Notes under the pieces: generated by a model
Seen by the model: the letters and a program-made list of their open reading frames with translations, nothing else
Database searches by the model: none
Told to the model about the DNA's origin: nothing
Origin: Terriglobia bacterium
GTDB taxonomy: Bacteria > Acidobacteriota > Terriglobia > Bryobacterales > Bryobacteraceae
Assembly (NCBI GenBank): GCA_025350105.1
Contig: JANXYJ010000165.1
Span: 1-41,140 of the forward strand
Length of the DNA stretch: 41,140 nucleotides
Reading direction: 5' to 3'
Translations under genes and position numbers: made by a program
Part shown: positions 31,752 through 40,065 of the stretch, piece after piece
Layout: every line of letters begins with the position of its first letter
How positions within the stretch are numbered: the first letter of the stretch is position 1

Positions 31752-33530
31752 CTAAACGCCGGTTTTTTCGATCAGCCAGTTGCCCAGGGCCAAATGCTCC
31801 AGGCCGCTGCGCAGAAATACATCCAGTGCTTCGCTGGCCCGGTAGACGATCGGTTCACCGTGCAAATTGAAGGAAGTATTGAGCACGATTCCTTCGCCGG
31901 TGATGTCTTCGTATTCCTTCAGCATGGTGTGGTAGCCCAAGTTGTGCTCAGCGCGCACCTCATGCGGACGGGTGGTGAAATCATATGCGTGCTGTGCCGC
32001 GCTAAACACGGCCCGTTTTTCCGGGCGGGAAGGGAAAGCGAACATCATGTAGGGCGAGGCCACCGGCTTGGGTTTGATGTAGTAGTCGTCAGCCCGCTCG
32101 GCGAGCACCGATGGCGCGAAGGGCATCCAAAAATCCCGGTTCTTCACCATCTGATTGATCACCCGGACCGCCACCGGCGAATCCGCGCGCGCCAGAATCG
32201 AGCGGTTACCCAGCGCGCGCGCGCCAAACTCGACACCGTCAGCGGCTCGCGCCACAATTTTTCCCCGCGCCAGCCATTCGGCGGTTTTACGGGCCACCTG
32301 ATGCGAATAGCAGGCTTTGAACTTGCCGTGTCTGCCAGCAGGGCTTGAACTTGCTGCCTGCAATGCCTGTTCCACTTCGGCGTCGGTGATCGGATCTCCG
32401 AAATAAATAGGGCCTAATGGGCGAATATCCTGGCCGCCTTGCGCCCCAACCCAACAGGCCGCCCCTATGCTGTTGGATTCATCGCCGCAGGAAGGAAACA
32501 CATACAGGTCTTCGAGCTCTGGGATTTCGAGCATTGCCAGATTGGCCTTGACGTTCATGAATACCCCGCCCGAACAAGCCACCTTGTGGAGTCCGGTTTC
32601 GCGGATGGCATTGCGCACCCAGCGCACCAGCATGTTTTCGATAAAACCCTGAATACCGGCTGCAATCAGGTCAAAGCGCTGTCCTGAGAGGAGACGGCTG
32701 AGAAAATCAACGGACGAGTACATCGACGGAACACCAGGGGCTCGCTGCCAGGTCATTCCGTCGCCACTGAACGTGAACAGCCGCGTAAAGCGCTCCCCAG
32801 CCGCCCCCACTCTGTGATCTCCGGCGACATAGGGCGCCAGTCCCATCACTTTATATTCGTGTTCCTGCGGGGACATGCCCAGCCATTGCGTGACCGAAGC
32901 GTAAAGGCGTCCGATCGAATCATGCTCGGACACCTGCGCGATCCGCCGCAGTTCCGCTCCCGCGGTAGCTCCTGGGTCACCAATACTCACCGTCGCCGAC
33001 AGACGGTCCCCGGAACCATCGCAGGTGAGCACCAACGTTCTTTGGCTACTGCCGGTCCCACGCCAAGGCCGTGTGTAGTAGGCAGCCGAGGCGTGCGCCA
33101 GGTGATGTTCCACCGGAACCAACTGTTGTGCAGCCAACCCTAATTCGCCCAGACGGTGCTCGCGGACTTGCGCTTTTCTGCGCCGGTAGACGTGATCGAC
33201 GATCGTGTCTTTAAAGGGCTGTTTCAGACGGCTGGCCAAGGTGGCCGAACGGCGATAATCCGTCAGGATCGTATCCCGCTGCCACTGGCCGTAATTCATA
33301 TACAAGCCGTTCAAAGCGACTCGCGTGTCGCCCGTGACCGCGCTGCCTCCAGCGAGTTTCTGGGCCGCCCGCAAGGCGTTTTCCGGCGCGTCTCCCTGGT
33401 TTTTAATACGCGTGAAGCGTTCTTCCTGCAGGGCCAATTCCACCTGTCCATTACGGATCAATGCCGCCGAGGCGTTATGGCCGTCATGAACGCCAATAAC
33501 AATTTCGGGGGCAGGGGCTGGCGCCGCCAT
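31752..33530 (-). CDS. Carbamoyltransferase, NodU/TobZ family
   Basis: A 592-residue protein with the two-part layout of O-carbamoyltransferases. The N-terminal Kae1-like ATPase part has IGVHDGHNASAALIRNGQVELALQEERFTRIKNQGD, PVEHHLAHASAAYYTRPW and LTCDGSGDRLSATV; the CGGVFMN-like block appears as KVACSGGVFMNVKANLAM. The C-terminal YrdC-like part has GVEFGARALGNRSILARADSP, MVKNRDFWMPFAPSVLAERADDYY and NTSFNLHGEPIV. It uses carbamoyl phosphate and ATP to place a carbamoyl group on a hydroxyl, here presumably a sugar of the polymer or its nucleotide precursor. The start ATG shares one base with the Wzc stop (TAATG). A Shine-Dalgarno (GAGG) lies within the Wzc end. Confidence 0.9.
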   Translation of the reverse strand: MAAPAPAPEIVIGVHDGHNASAALIRNGQVELALQEERFTRIKNQGDAPENALRAAQKLAGGSAVTGDTRVALNGLYMNYGQWQRDTILTDYRRSATLASRLKQPFKDTIVDHVYRRRKAQVREHRLGELGLAAQQLVPVEHHLAHASAAYYTRPWRGTGSSQRTLVLTCDGSGDRLSATVSIGDPGATAGAELRRIAQVSEHDSIGRLYASVTQWLGMSPQEHEYKVMGLAPYVAGDHRVGAAGERFTRLFTFSGDGMTWQRAPGVPSMYSSVDFLSRLLSGQRFDLIAAGIQGFIENMLVRWVRNAIRETGLHKVACSGGVFMNVKANLAMLEIPELEDLYVFPSCGDESNSIGAACWVGAQGGQDIRPLGPIYFGDPITDAEVEQALQAASSSPAGRHGKFKACYSHQVARKTAEWLARGKIVARAADGVEFGARALGNRSILARADSPVAVRVINQMVKNRDFWMPFAPSVLAERADDYYIKPKPVASPYMMFAFPSRPEKRAVFSAAQHAYDFTTRPHEVRAEHNLGYHTMLKEYEDITGEGIVLNTSFNLHGEPIVYRASEALDVFLRSGLEHLALGNWLIEKTGV

Positions 33531-35896
33531 TAGTGGACCTCCTCTTTCGCGTTCTTGTCTTGCTTGGAGTCTGCTAAAGCATCCGACTCACCATCTTCCT
33601 CGACCGACTTGTAGTAGGACCGATAATAGCCGTAGTAGTAGTAGCTGTCGCTCAAGTCTTTGTGAACCTCATTGAGTACCAAACCCACGACCTTCGCGCG
33701 GAGTCGTTGCAGGATGGCCAGCACGCTACCCACCGCCTTGCGGCTGGTCTGTCCGGCGCGAGCGACCACAACCACCCCGTCCACGGCAGTCGCCATCTGC
33801 AGCGGTTCGGCGAAACCGAGCAATGGCGGAGCGTCCAGAATCACCAGATCGTATTCAAGGGCAGCTTCTTCCAGGAGTTCCGTCATCCCGCGGCCCACCA
33901 GATCCGAAGCCCGCCGCGAAGGCGGCCCCGCGGGCAGTATTTCCAATTCCGGCAGACCCTCAATACGCAGCAACCCTTCGCGCCACGGAATTTCTCCCAG
34001 GAGCACGTTCGACAATCCCACCACGCTCGGCAAGTTGAACTTCCTGTGCACACTGGGACGCCGCAGATCGCCGTCAATGAGCAGCGTCCGCCGGCCCTGC
34101 TCAGCGTGAGCCACTGCGAGATTGGCCGCCGTGGTGGTCTTGCCTTCCCCGGGCGATGCGCTGGTCACCAGCAACGAACGATAGCGCCGGTCAAAATTGG
34201 CCAGCAAAATCGAATTACGCAAGGTACGAATGGACTCACCGAACCCGGAGATCTCGCGTTCCTCTGTCGGCCCCGTCCGGCTCTGCAAACTGGCGAGCGA
34301 CCCCGCACCCTCCGCTTTCATCATGGGAAGGCTGCCAATCACCTCCGTGCGCAAGGTGCGAGCCACCTGATCCGGATCGCGCACTGTCTTATCCAACATG
34401 TCCGCCAGCACCGCTCCTGCAACTCCTAGAAGCGACGAGAACAAAAGGGCAAGGAGACCGTTCAGAGGGATATCCGGATAAACCGGCTTCAGCGCCAAAC
34501 GGGCCGGATCGGCAATCCGCACTGCGTTGCTTTGGAATCCGGCGTTGATGCCGGCCTCTTTGATTTTGCGGACCAGTTCCTGATACAGCGTCTTGTCCGC
34601 GTCCGCCTCGCGCTTCAGTGCCTGATAGTCGAAGGAATGTGCATTCACCTGGTCAAATTCGGCCTTAGCTTCCGCCACCGCACCGCGCACCATCGCTTCC
34701 CGGCGTTCGCTTTCGCGAAAACCGGTTTCCACCCTCCCGGCGATCTGCTTGCCCGCCAATTCCACGGCGTTTTCCACTTCCTCCAGTTGCGCCGAGGCCT
34801 TGCGATACTCCGGATGATTCACTCCGTAATGCGACTTTACCTCGGCAAAGTGCTCGCGGGTTTCGTTGGCGTGTTCGATTAGCTTTCGCATACTCTCACC
34901 CTGTGGGGTGGCCAGCAAGGCTTCCGGCAAACCCCCATTGACGCTTTGGAACGCCGCTTCCTGCCGTAAGCGATCCGCCTGCGCCGACGTGTATTCGGTA
35001 TTAAGCTGCAACAGGCGCGCCGAAAGAATATTGGTCTTTTCCTCCGGATTGATCACGTTTAGTTCGCGTTCAAACTGGGACAGAGCCTTGCTTGACTGCT
35101 CCATCTTCACCTTCAACTCGTCCATCTGCTTTTCCATGAAATTGGAAAGGCCAGCCGAGCTGCGGATGCGAATCTCATAAGAACGTTCCAAGTAGGATTG
35201 TGCGATGGCGTTGGCTGCGTCGGCCGCCAACCGCGGATCAGCCGAACGGTAGCTGATCTGCAACAGGTATGTATTGGGGGGGCGGATCACGCGCAACCGC
35301 TTGAGGGTTACGGGGGTCTCCTCCCCCCGCGCCGTCAATGCGGAAATTTGCCCCTCTTCAGAGCGGAGGTGAAACTGCTGTTCCACTGGCCGCAAGACGG
35401 AGTCAGATTCCACCAGTTTGATTTGCGTTGCCAGAAACTGATCCGCATCATTGGTCACGGTGCGGGCCGATTCCTCGCCGATCACCCCCACCGGTGTTTG
35501 CCGGTCGATGTCCACGGTCGCCGTCGATTCATAGATGGGAATCAGCCGAGCCGAAATGATCACGGTGACCAGAACTGAGGCCAGTACAAATCCCAAAATT
35601 CGCCACCGATAACGTTTGACGATCCAGAGATATTGCGAAATCGGCAGCCGGGAGTCGTTGCTGTCTTCATCCAAAAAATCGAGCGAGGGCACGTAGGGCG
35701 CCGGCACCCTTGCCGCTTGGGCCCCGCCTAGCATCGAACTTCCCTGTAAGAGACCGCCCTGCAAACCACCGCCCAAACCATGGGCTACCGGCAGCGAATC
35801 TGCGTGATTATCGTTGCTTCCGGTTGGCCGCTCCATTCCGTTCAATCGCTCCATTCCATCCATACCGTCGCTGGATCCTCTCTCCCCACGCCTCAT
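33530..35896 (-). CDS. wzc: Polysaccharide co-polymerase and BY-type tyrosine autokinase (Wzc)
   Basis: A 788-residue inner-membrane protein. Residues 1-90 are an extra cytoplasmic extension. TM1 is at about 99-120, followed by a Wzz-type periplasmic domain (121-475, with a coiled-coil part around 250-440) and TM2 at about 479-500. The cytoplasmic kinase has Walker A SASPGEGKTTTAA (about 579-591), Walker A' LLIDGDLRRP (605-614) and Walker B LVILDAPP (about 685). The tail SDSYYYYGYYRSYYKS is the Tyr cluster for autophosphorylation. It regulates chain length and export with Wza, and would be dephosphorylated by the CpsB-like phosphatase. The N-terminal extension carries 15- and 18-bp repeats. 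It overlaps the wza stop by ATGA. Confidence 0.93.
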   Translation of the reverse strand: MRRGERGSSDGMDGMERLNGMERPTGSNDNHADSLPVAHGLGGGLQGGLLQGSSMLGGAQAARVPAPYVPSLDFLDEDSNDSRLPISQYLWIVKRYRWRILGFVLASVLVTVIISARLIPIYESTATVDIDRQTPVGVIGEESARTVTNDADQFLATQIKLVESDSVLRPVEQQFHLRSEEGQISALTARGEETPVTLKRLRVIRPPNTYLLQISYRSADPRLAADAANAIAQSYLERSYEIRIRSSAGLSNFMEKQMDELKVKMEQSSKALSQFERELNVINPEEKTNILSARLLQLNTEYTSAQADRLRQEAAFQSVNGGLPEALLATPQGESMRKLIEHANETREHFAEVKSHYGVNHPEYRKASAQLEEVENAVELAGKQIAGRVETGFRESERREAMVRGAVAEAKAEFDQVNAHSFDYQALKREADADKTLYQELVRKIKEAGINAGFQSNAVRIADPARLALKPVYPDIPLNGLLALLFSSLLGVAGAVLADMLDKTVRDPDQVARTLRTEVIGSLPMMKAEGAGSLASLQSRTGPTEEREISGFGESIRTLRNSILLANFDRRYRSLLVTSASPGEGKTTTAANLAVAHAEQGRRTLLIDGDLRRPSVHRKFNLPSVVGLSNVLLGEIPWREGLLRIEGLPELEILPAGPPSRRASDLVGRGMTELLEEAALEYDLVILDAPPLLGFAEPLQMATAVDGVVVVARAGQTSRKAVGSVLAILQRLRAKVVGLVLNEVHKDLSDSYYYYGYYRSYYKSVEEDGESDALADSKQDKNAKEEVH
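35737..35781. repeat. 15-bp tandem repeat, 3 imperfect units, wzc N-terminal extension
   Basis: AACTTCCCTGTAAGA, GACCGCCCTGCAAAC and CACCGCCCAAACCAT keep a 15-bp register and encode Gly/Leu-rich GGGLQGGLLQG. Similarity is modest. Confidence 0.55.
35829..35864. repeat. 18-bp tandem repeat, 2 units, wzc N-terminal extension
   Basis: CGCTCCATTCCGTTCAAT followed by CGCTCCATTCCATCCATA, encoding GMERLN/GMERPT close to the start codon. Confidence 0.82.
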
Positions 35897-36858
35897 CGAT
35901 TCACTCCCAGAACCACCGCCCCCGAAGCGGTATTGGAGGCGAAGCCGATGGCCCTCTCCAGTGCCGTCATCGCCAATCGCCGGCCGCGGTTATCGGGGAT
36001 ATAAAGAATGTCATTGGGCGACAAATCAATGTCACTCGCCTTGCGGTCCATGATTTTTTGCAGAGCCACCACCACTTCCTTGGGGGCCTCTCTCGTGGAA
36101 CCATCGTGGGCGGAGCCAGCATTGTTGACCGCGCCGCGCCGGTAAATGTACGCCGATTTTTGGGCAAACGGCGACAAACCTTCCGCTAACGCCAGGGCTT
36201 TCAGAAGCGACATTCCTGTGCCATCATCCGCGCGAAACGCTCCCGGTTTCTTGACATTGCCCACCACAAAGATCTTGCCCACCGGCGGTACCCGCACTTC
36301 TTCTCCGCCTTCCAGCAGCACGTTCCAAACCGGGTCGGCCGCCTGGATCAGTCCTTGGACCGGAATCCGTTCCACCAGCGGAGCGCCGCCGTAACGGCCT
36401 GGCCGTGTGATCAGAATCTCGGTCCCGGCGTCTTCGCTTAACCCCTGGGCCCGCGTGATTGCCTCCAACAAAGTGGTCTTTCCCATCGCCTGGAACGTTA
36501 AGGGCGACCGCACCGCCCCCACGATGTTTACCGGGCGGCTATGGTACTCAGCAATGGTGACGGTGACCTGCGGACTCACCAAAATGCCCCTTTGGTCCAG
36601 CGCGTTGGCGATCAATTCTTCCAACTGCGCCGGCAGCATCCCCTCCACCGCCAGCGGTTCACGTAGCATGGGAATCCGAATCCGTCCGTCCTCGCTAACC
36701 CGTAAGGTCCGGGTAAATTCCGGCGCGCCGTAGACCGAAACCGAAAGCAAGTCGGACGGCCCCACCGGCAGCGCGGGCAAATTGGCGCTGGACTCCGCCG
36801 GGGCAGGCTGACCAAACCCCAAGGTCCCCATCAGTAACAGCAAAATTAGTTTTGACAT
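35893..36858 (-). CDS. wza: Polysaccharide export protein (Wza/OPX family)
   Basis: A 321-residue exported protein with a short signal peptide (KLILLLLMGTLGFGQPAPA, about 3-21). No lipobox Cys is seen, unlike classic Wza. The Poly_export domain (about 28-115) reads LPALPVGPSDLLSVSVYGAPEFTRTLRVSEDGRIRIPML, with QLEELIANALDQRGILVSPQVTVTI. SLBB-type domains follow (VNIVGAVRSPLTFQAMGKTTLLEAITRAQGLSEDAG; KIFVVGNVKKPGAFRADDGTGMSLLKALALAEGLSPFA). The end (ALERAIGFASNTASGAVVLGVNR) may be the membrane-interacting helix. It forms the outer-membrane or periplasmic part of the export channel and works with Wzc, whose gene overlaps by 4 bp. Confidence 0.9.
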   Translation of the reverse strand: MSKLILLLLMGTLGFGQPAPAESSANLPALPVGPSDLLSVSVYGAPEFTRTLRVSEDGRIRIPMLREPLAVEGMLPAQLEELIANALDQRGILVSPQVTVTIAEYHSRPVNIVGAVRSPLTFQAMGKTTLLEAITRAQGLSEDAGTEILITRPGRYGGAPLVERIPVQGLIQAADPVWNVLLEGGEEVRVPPVGKIFVVGNVKKPGAFRADDGTGMSLLKALALAEGLSPFAQKSAYIYRRGAVNNAGSAHDGSTREAPKEVVVALQKIMDRKASDIDLSPNDILYIPDNRGRRLAMTALERAIGFASNTASGAVVLGVNR

Positions 36859-36897
36859 AGTTGAAAATTGCTTTGCGCAATCCTTTTCGTTAAACCT

Positions 36898-37551
36898 TCA
36901 CGCACTCACGGCACGCCTGAATCCGGCGGCGACGGGCACTACCGCGTCCGCATCCATGGTTACCGCAACCGACCGTTGCAGCAGTTCCACCGCGATCACC
37001 AATTGATAACCGGCGCCATCGCGCAACAGTTGGCCCTCCACGCCCCGCAGCGGACCGCGTTCTACCCGTACGCGATCACCGGGCTTCAGGTGCGGCCAGG
37101 GACGCAGGGCAGCGCCCGCTGCCATCGCGGTTTGAATCGACTGAATTTCCCCTTCGGAAATCGCCACCGGGACGCCACCGAAGCCAACCATCCGCGAAAC
37201 CGACGGCGTATTCAGCACCAGGGCCCTCTGGTCCGCGTCTTCGCCCACTGAAAACCGGCAAAACACGTAGCCGGAAAACAGGGGCAAATCCAATTCCTTC
37301 ACCCGGTCCGACCAACGCTTCCTTACGCGATAGGTAGGCGCCAGTGCCTGAAACCCCTTGAACTCCAGCGCGGCACGCACCGCTTGTTCATGCTGATGCT
37401 TCACGCTGAGCGCATACCACGCTTGGGCTTCCGCGGCGCAGCGCTCTTTCGGGCAGAGCTCACGCATTGTGGGTCCCAACCTTTTGTATCCCAACGAGGC
37501 TTCCTCCGAATTTACGCGCGGATCCAATCCGCGCAGCGAAATCTCCCGCAT
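36898..37551 (-). CDS. NusG-like transcription antiterminator (UpxY/RfaH/LoaP type)
   Basis: Up to 217 residues. The NGN domain begins at WYALSVKHQHEQAVRAALEFKGFQALAPTYRVRKRWSDRVKELDLPLFSGYVFCRF (about residues 45-100), followed by TPSVSRMVGFGGVPVAISEGEIQSIQ and a KOW domain (LKPGDRVRVERGPLRGVEGQLL, about 154-175). Specialised NusG paralogues of this type travel with RNA polymerase and let it read through long polysaccharide operons, which fits its place at the head of a nearly 28-kb locus. The first 40 residues are not conserved. Internal starts are possible at an ATG (37467, GGGA 6 nt upstream) or a TTG (37494, GGAGG 8 nt upstream). Confidence 0.86.
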   Translation of the reverse strand: MREISLRGLDPRVNSEEASLGYKRLGPTMRELCPKERCAAEAQAWYALSVKHQHEQAVRAALEFKGFQALAPTYRVRKRWSDRVKELDLPLFSGYVFCRFSVGEDADQRALVLNTPSVSRMVGFGGVPVAISEGEIQSIQTAMAAGAALRPWPHLKPGDRVRVERGPLRGVEGQLLRDGAGYQLVIAVELLQRSVAVTMDADAVVPVAAGFRRAVSA

Positions 37552-37768
37552 CGAAAACAGCCGCTCACTACACCGATGCGCAGGAGCATTTTCGTATCCG
37601 GGTTACGCTATGTTTGTGCTGGCCGGAGGGGTTTTCTCTCAGCGTGGTGATTCGGGCGCATTTGCTTTTTGTGCCCCAAAATGAAAATGCCTCACCAAGA
37701 CGGGACGGCTAACCGGCGGGACTTAATCCTGCGTGGAACCCCAAGCAGAAATGTCTAAGATAATTGCC
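37552..37768 (-). other. 217-bp leader region between cpsB-like gene and antiterminator gene
   Basis: This is the longest non-coding gap in the polysaccharide locus. It contains no open frame with coding character and no match I can defend to a known riboswitch or an ops element. GC-rich and A-rich blocks alternate, and several short self-complementary stretches exist. It is the most likely place for the main promoter or for a recruitment element of the NusG-like protein, by position only. Confidence 0.5.
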
Positions 37769-38539
37769 CTAGCGCCAAAACTGATACCACTTGCGCCCGT
37801 TCGCCGGATTGTGCCCATAGGGCAATTCCACTTCACCACCGCTGAGGGTTGCGCGTGGATTGTCGACACACAATGTCTTGGCGTAAGCTTCGCCGCGGTG
37901 TTCGGCCAACCACGCATATGCTTCCTTCATGGAAGGCGTGCGGAACTTCACGTCGTGCGCGTCGCTGGCAATGAAATGGACCAGTTCACGATCCAGCAAC
38001 TGACGGGAAAAATCGGCGGCCTTCTTGCCGAAATTTCCCAATAGGCTTCCCGCCGTCACCTGCACCAAAGCGCCGTTGGCTACCCATTCGGCGATATTGT
38101 CAATACGCTGCCGCAGCAGGGAATTACGTTCGGGATGGGTGATAATTGGCACCATGCGCGCGCTTTGCAGCCGCTCAAAAATCTGGGCCGTGTTGTGATA
38201 GATAATCAAGTCGGAAAACTCCACCAGCAAATAGCGATGACCGTTGATGGTGTACTTACGCGGATTCTTGATGGCGTCTTCTATATTGTCGAAGCTCAAG
38301 TGGAAGTCGCAGCCCTGGTACAGCCGCAACTTGCCTTGCATGGATTGGTTTAGATCCTTGATCTGTTGCTGAATCACCTGCGGATCATAGGTATAAGACG
38401 AGTTCGCATGCGGGCTCGCCACCAGATCGGTGGTGCCCGATTCCACTGCGATTTGTAGCATCGCCAGCGAATCCTGCACCGTTTTTGCCCCGTCGTCCAT
38501 CCCATGAAGGACGTGGCTATGAATATCGACCAAGTACAA
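37769..38539 (-). CDS. cpsB: PHP-family protein-tyrosine phosphatase (CpsB/YwqE-like)
   Basis: A 256-residue metal-dependent phosphatase. PHP motifs are visible in order: VDIHSHVLHGMDDGAKT (metal-binding His pair), ASPHAN, VEFSD, ITHPERN (about 134-140) and IASDAHD (about 191-197). Members dephosphorylate the Tyr-rich tail of capsule kinases, here probably Wzc. The start codon is TTG at 38539, with the first metal motif following at once, so an upstream start is excluded. No Shine-Dalgarno is seen. Only 11 bp separate it from the divergent CCA-enzyme start. It is the first gene of the minus-strand polysaccharide locus. Confidence 0.9.
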   Translation of the reverse strand: MYLVDIHSHVLHGMDDGAKTVQDSLAMLQIAVESGTTDLVASPHANSSYTYDPQVIQQQIKDLNQSMQGKLRLYQGCDFHLSFDNIEDAIKNPRKYTINGHRYLLVEFSDLIIYHNTAQIFERLQSARMVPIITHPERNSLLRQRIDNIAEWVANGALVQVTAGSLLGNFGKKAADFSRQLLDRELVHFIASDAHDVKFRTPSMKEAYAWLAEHRGEAYAKTLCVDNPRATLSGGEVELPYGHNPANGRKWYQFWR

Positions 38540-38550
38540 TCATAACGGGA

Positions 38551-40008
38551 ATGAAACTGAATCTGCCACTGGCTCTGGAAAACGCAATCCGGGAACTCAC
38601 CCAAGCCGGCTTCCGCGCGGTGGTGGTGGGTGGAGCGGTTCGCGACGCCTTGCTCAATATTCCCGTGAAGGATTTTGACGTCGAAGTCTACGGAATTACT
38701 TACCATCAACTGGCCACGCGGCTGGCATCGCATGGCCGGGTTGATCTGGTCGGGCAGAGTTTTGGCGTGGTGAAACTAACCGTAAACGGAGCAACGTTTG
38801 ACCTCTCCGTTCCCCGCCGTGATAGCAAAACCGGCCTGGGCCACCGCGATTTTTTAGCCACGTTTGATCCTTCCATCACGCCGCAAGAAGCAGCATCCAG
38901 GCGCGATTTCACCATTAATGCCATGGCCTACGATCCCGTGGCGAACCAACTGCTGGACTTCTTCGGTGGGGAAACAGACCTGCGCGAGAAAATCCTGCGT
39001 GCCACCAGCAGCGCCTTTTCAGAGGACCCACTTCGAGTTCTGCGCGGCATGCAGTTCGCTTGCCGTTTTGATTTGACGATGGATCAAGAGACCGCCGCCA
39101 TGTCGCGCGCGATCGCCGGTCAATACGTCACATTAGCCAAGGAACGCATCGCCGAAGAGTTCATGAAGTGGGCCTTGAAAAGCGTTCGGCCAGGCCGCAT
39201 TGCCCAATATCTGCGTGAAACCGGCTGGCTCATACATTTTCCGGAAATCGCCGGTTTGTTCGGCACGCCGCAGGATCCCCAATGGCACCCCGAAGGCGAC
39301 GTCGGCGTGCATACGATGTACGTTTTGAACGAGGCAGCGTGGATCGCGGAACGAGATGGCTTGAATGGCGATGATCGCGCCGTACTTCTATTCTCCGCAT
39401 TGGCGCACGACTTCGCCAAGCCCGCGACAACGCAATTAAGAGCCCGTGATGGCGGCCCCAATCGCTGGACCTCGTGGGGCCACGAAGCCGCAGGCGGACC
39501 CATCGCCCGCGCGTTTCTGGAACGCATCGGCATCAAAGCGTCGATTGTCGACCCGATCGTCAAGTTGGTCGAAAATCACCTGGCGCATCATCATATATCG
39601 CCTCACTTAACACATCAATCAACGGAGCACCCCAGCACGAATTCACAGGACGAACACGCCATCACCGCCCGCACCGTTCGGCGTTTAGCGCTGCGCCTCG
39701 CTCCCGCCAACATTGAACAACTCGCGCGCCTGATTGAAGCCGACGCCAGCGGCCGGCCACCACTGGAAAAAGGCCTGCCCCCCTCGGCCGCCAAACTTCT
39801 CGCTGCCGCGCAAGCCCAATCCGTCCACGCCCAACCCCAGCCTCCCCTGATCCTGGGCCGCCATGTCATGCCCTATTTCGACGATCGCCCGGGAGAGCAC
39901 ATCGGCCGCATCACGCGTGCCGCATATGAAGCGCAAACCGACGGCGCGTTTTCAACCAACGAAGAAGCGATGCGGTGGCTAGCGGCGTATGTGGAGCGGG
40001 TGATCTAA
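38551..40008 (+). CDS. cca: CCA tRNA nucleotidyltransferase / poly(A) polymerase family with HD domain
   Basis: A 485-residue enzyme from the ATG at 38551; the open frame begins earlier, at 38485, but that part lies antisense to the cpsB-like start. Head domain: FRAVVVGGAVRDALLNIPVKDFDVEVYG (GGAVRD and the catalytic DxD), SFGVVKLTVNGATFDLSVPRRD, RRDFTINAMAYDP, SSAFSEDPLRVLRGMQFACRF. An HD domain follows (HTMYVLNEAAWIAERDGL, then SALAHDFAKPATTQ at about 305). It adds or repairs the CCA end of tRNAs. The stretch at about 355-375 (HHHISPHLTHQSTEHPSTNS) is a poorly conserved insert. It is convergent with the subtilase gene, with a hairpin between. Confidence 0.9.
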   Translation: MKLNLPLALENAIRELTQAGFRAVVVGGAVRDALLNIPVKDFDVEVYGITYHQLATRLASHGRVDLVGQSFGVVKLTVNGATFDLSVPRRDSKTGLGHRDFLATFDPSITPQEAASRRDFTINAMAYDPVANQLLDFFGGETDLREKILRATSSAFSEDPLRVLRGMQFACRFDLTMDQETAAMSRAIAGQYVTLAKERIAEEFMKWALKSVRPGRIAQYLRETGWLIHFPEIAGLFGTPQDPQWHPEGDVGVHTMYVLNEAAWIAERDGLNGDDRAVLLFSALAHDFAKPATTQLRARDGGPNRWTSWGHEAAGGPIARAFLERIGIKASIVDPIVKLVENHLAHHHISPHLTHQSTEHPSTNSQDEHAITARTVRRLALRLAPANIEQLARLIEADASGRPPLEKGLPPSAAKLLAAAQAQSVHAQPQPPLILGRHVMPYFDDRPGEHIGRITRAAYEAQTDGAFSTNEEAMRWLAAYVERVI

Positions 40009-40027
40009 CCGCCGCAGTGCTTTTGCG

Positions 40028-40060
40028 GGAAGTGGCATAGAAATTCCACGATCCACTTCC
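40028..40060. terminator. Candidate bidirectional terminator hairpin
   Basis: GGAAGTGG (40028-40035) pairs with CCACTTCC (40053-40060) across a 17-nt loop, in the 57-bp gap between the convergent CCA-enzyme and subtilase genes. A short T-rich stretch (TTGCTTT) follows on the plus strand; none on the minus strand. Confidence 0.55.
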
Positions 40061-40065
40061 TTGCT

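Noticed and set aside
32310-32370. Repeated TTGAACTTGC in the carbamoyltransferase gene as another array
   Set aside because: Only two 10-bp matches about 28 bp apart; not tandem and not in a fixed register.
33662-34429. 255-codon plus-strand open frame opposite the Wzc kinase domain
   Set aside because: The opposite strand encodes the Walker motifs; composition of this frame is that of an antisense shadow.
37552-37700. Possible cyclic-di-GMP (GEMM-type) riboswitch in the leader, from a CCTCCGGCC block and a GCACAAA-like stretch
   Set aside because: The core GEMM elements, including the ACGCAAAGCC segment and receptor helix, are not present in the right order.
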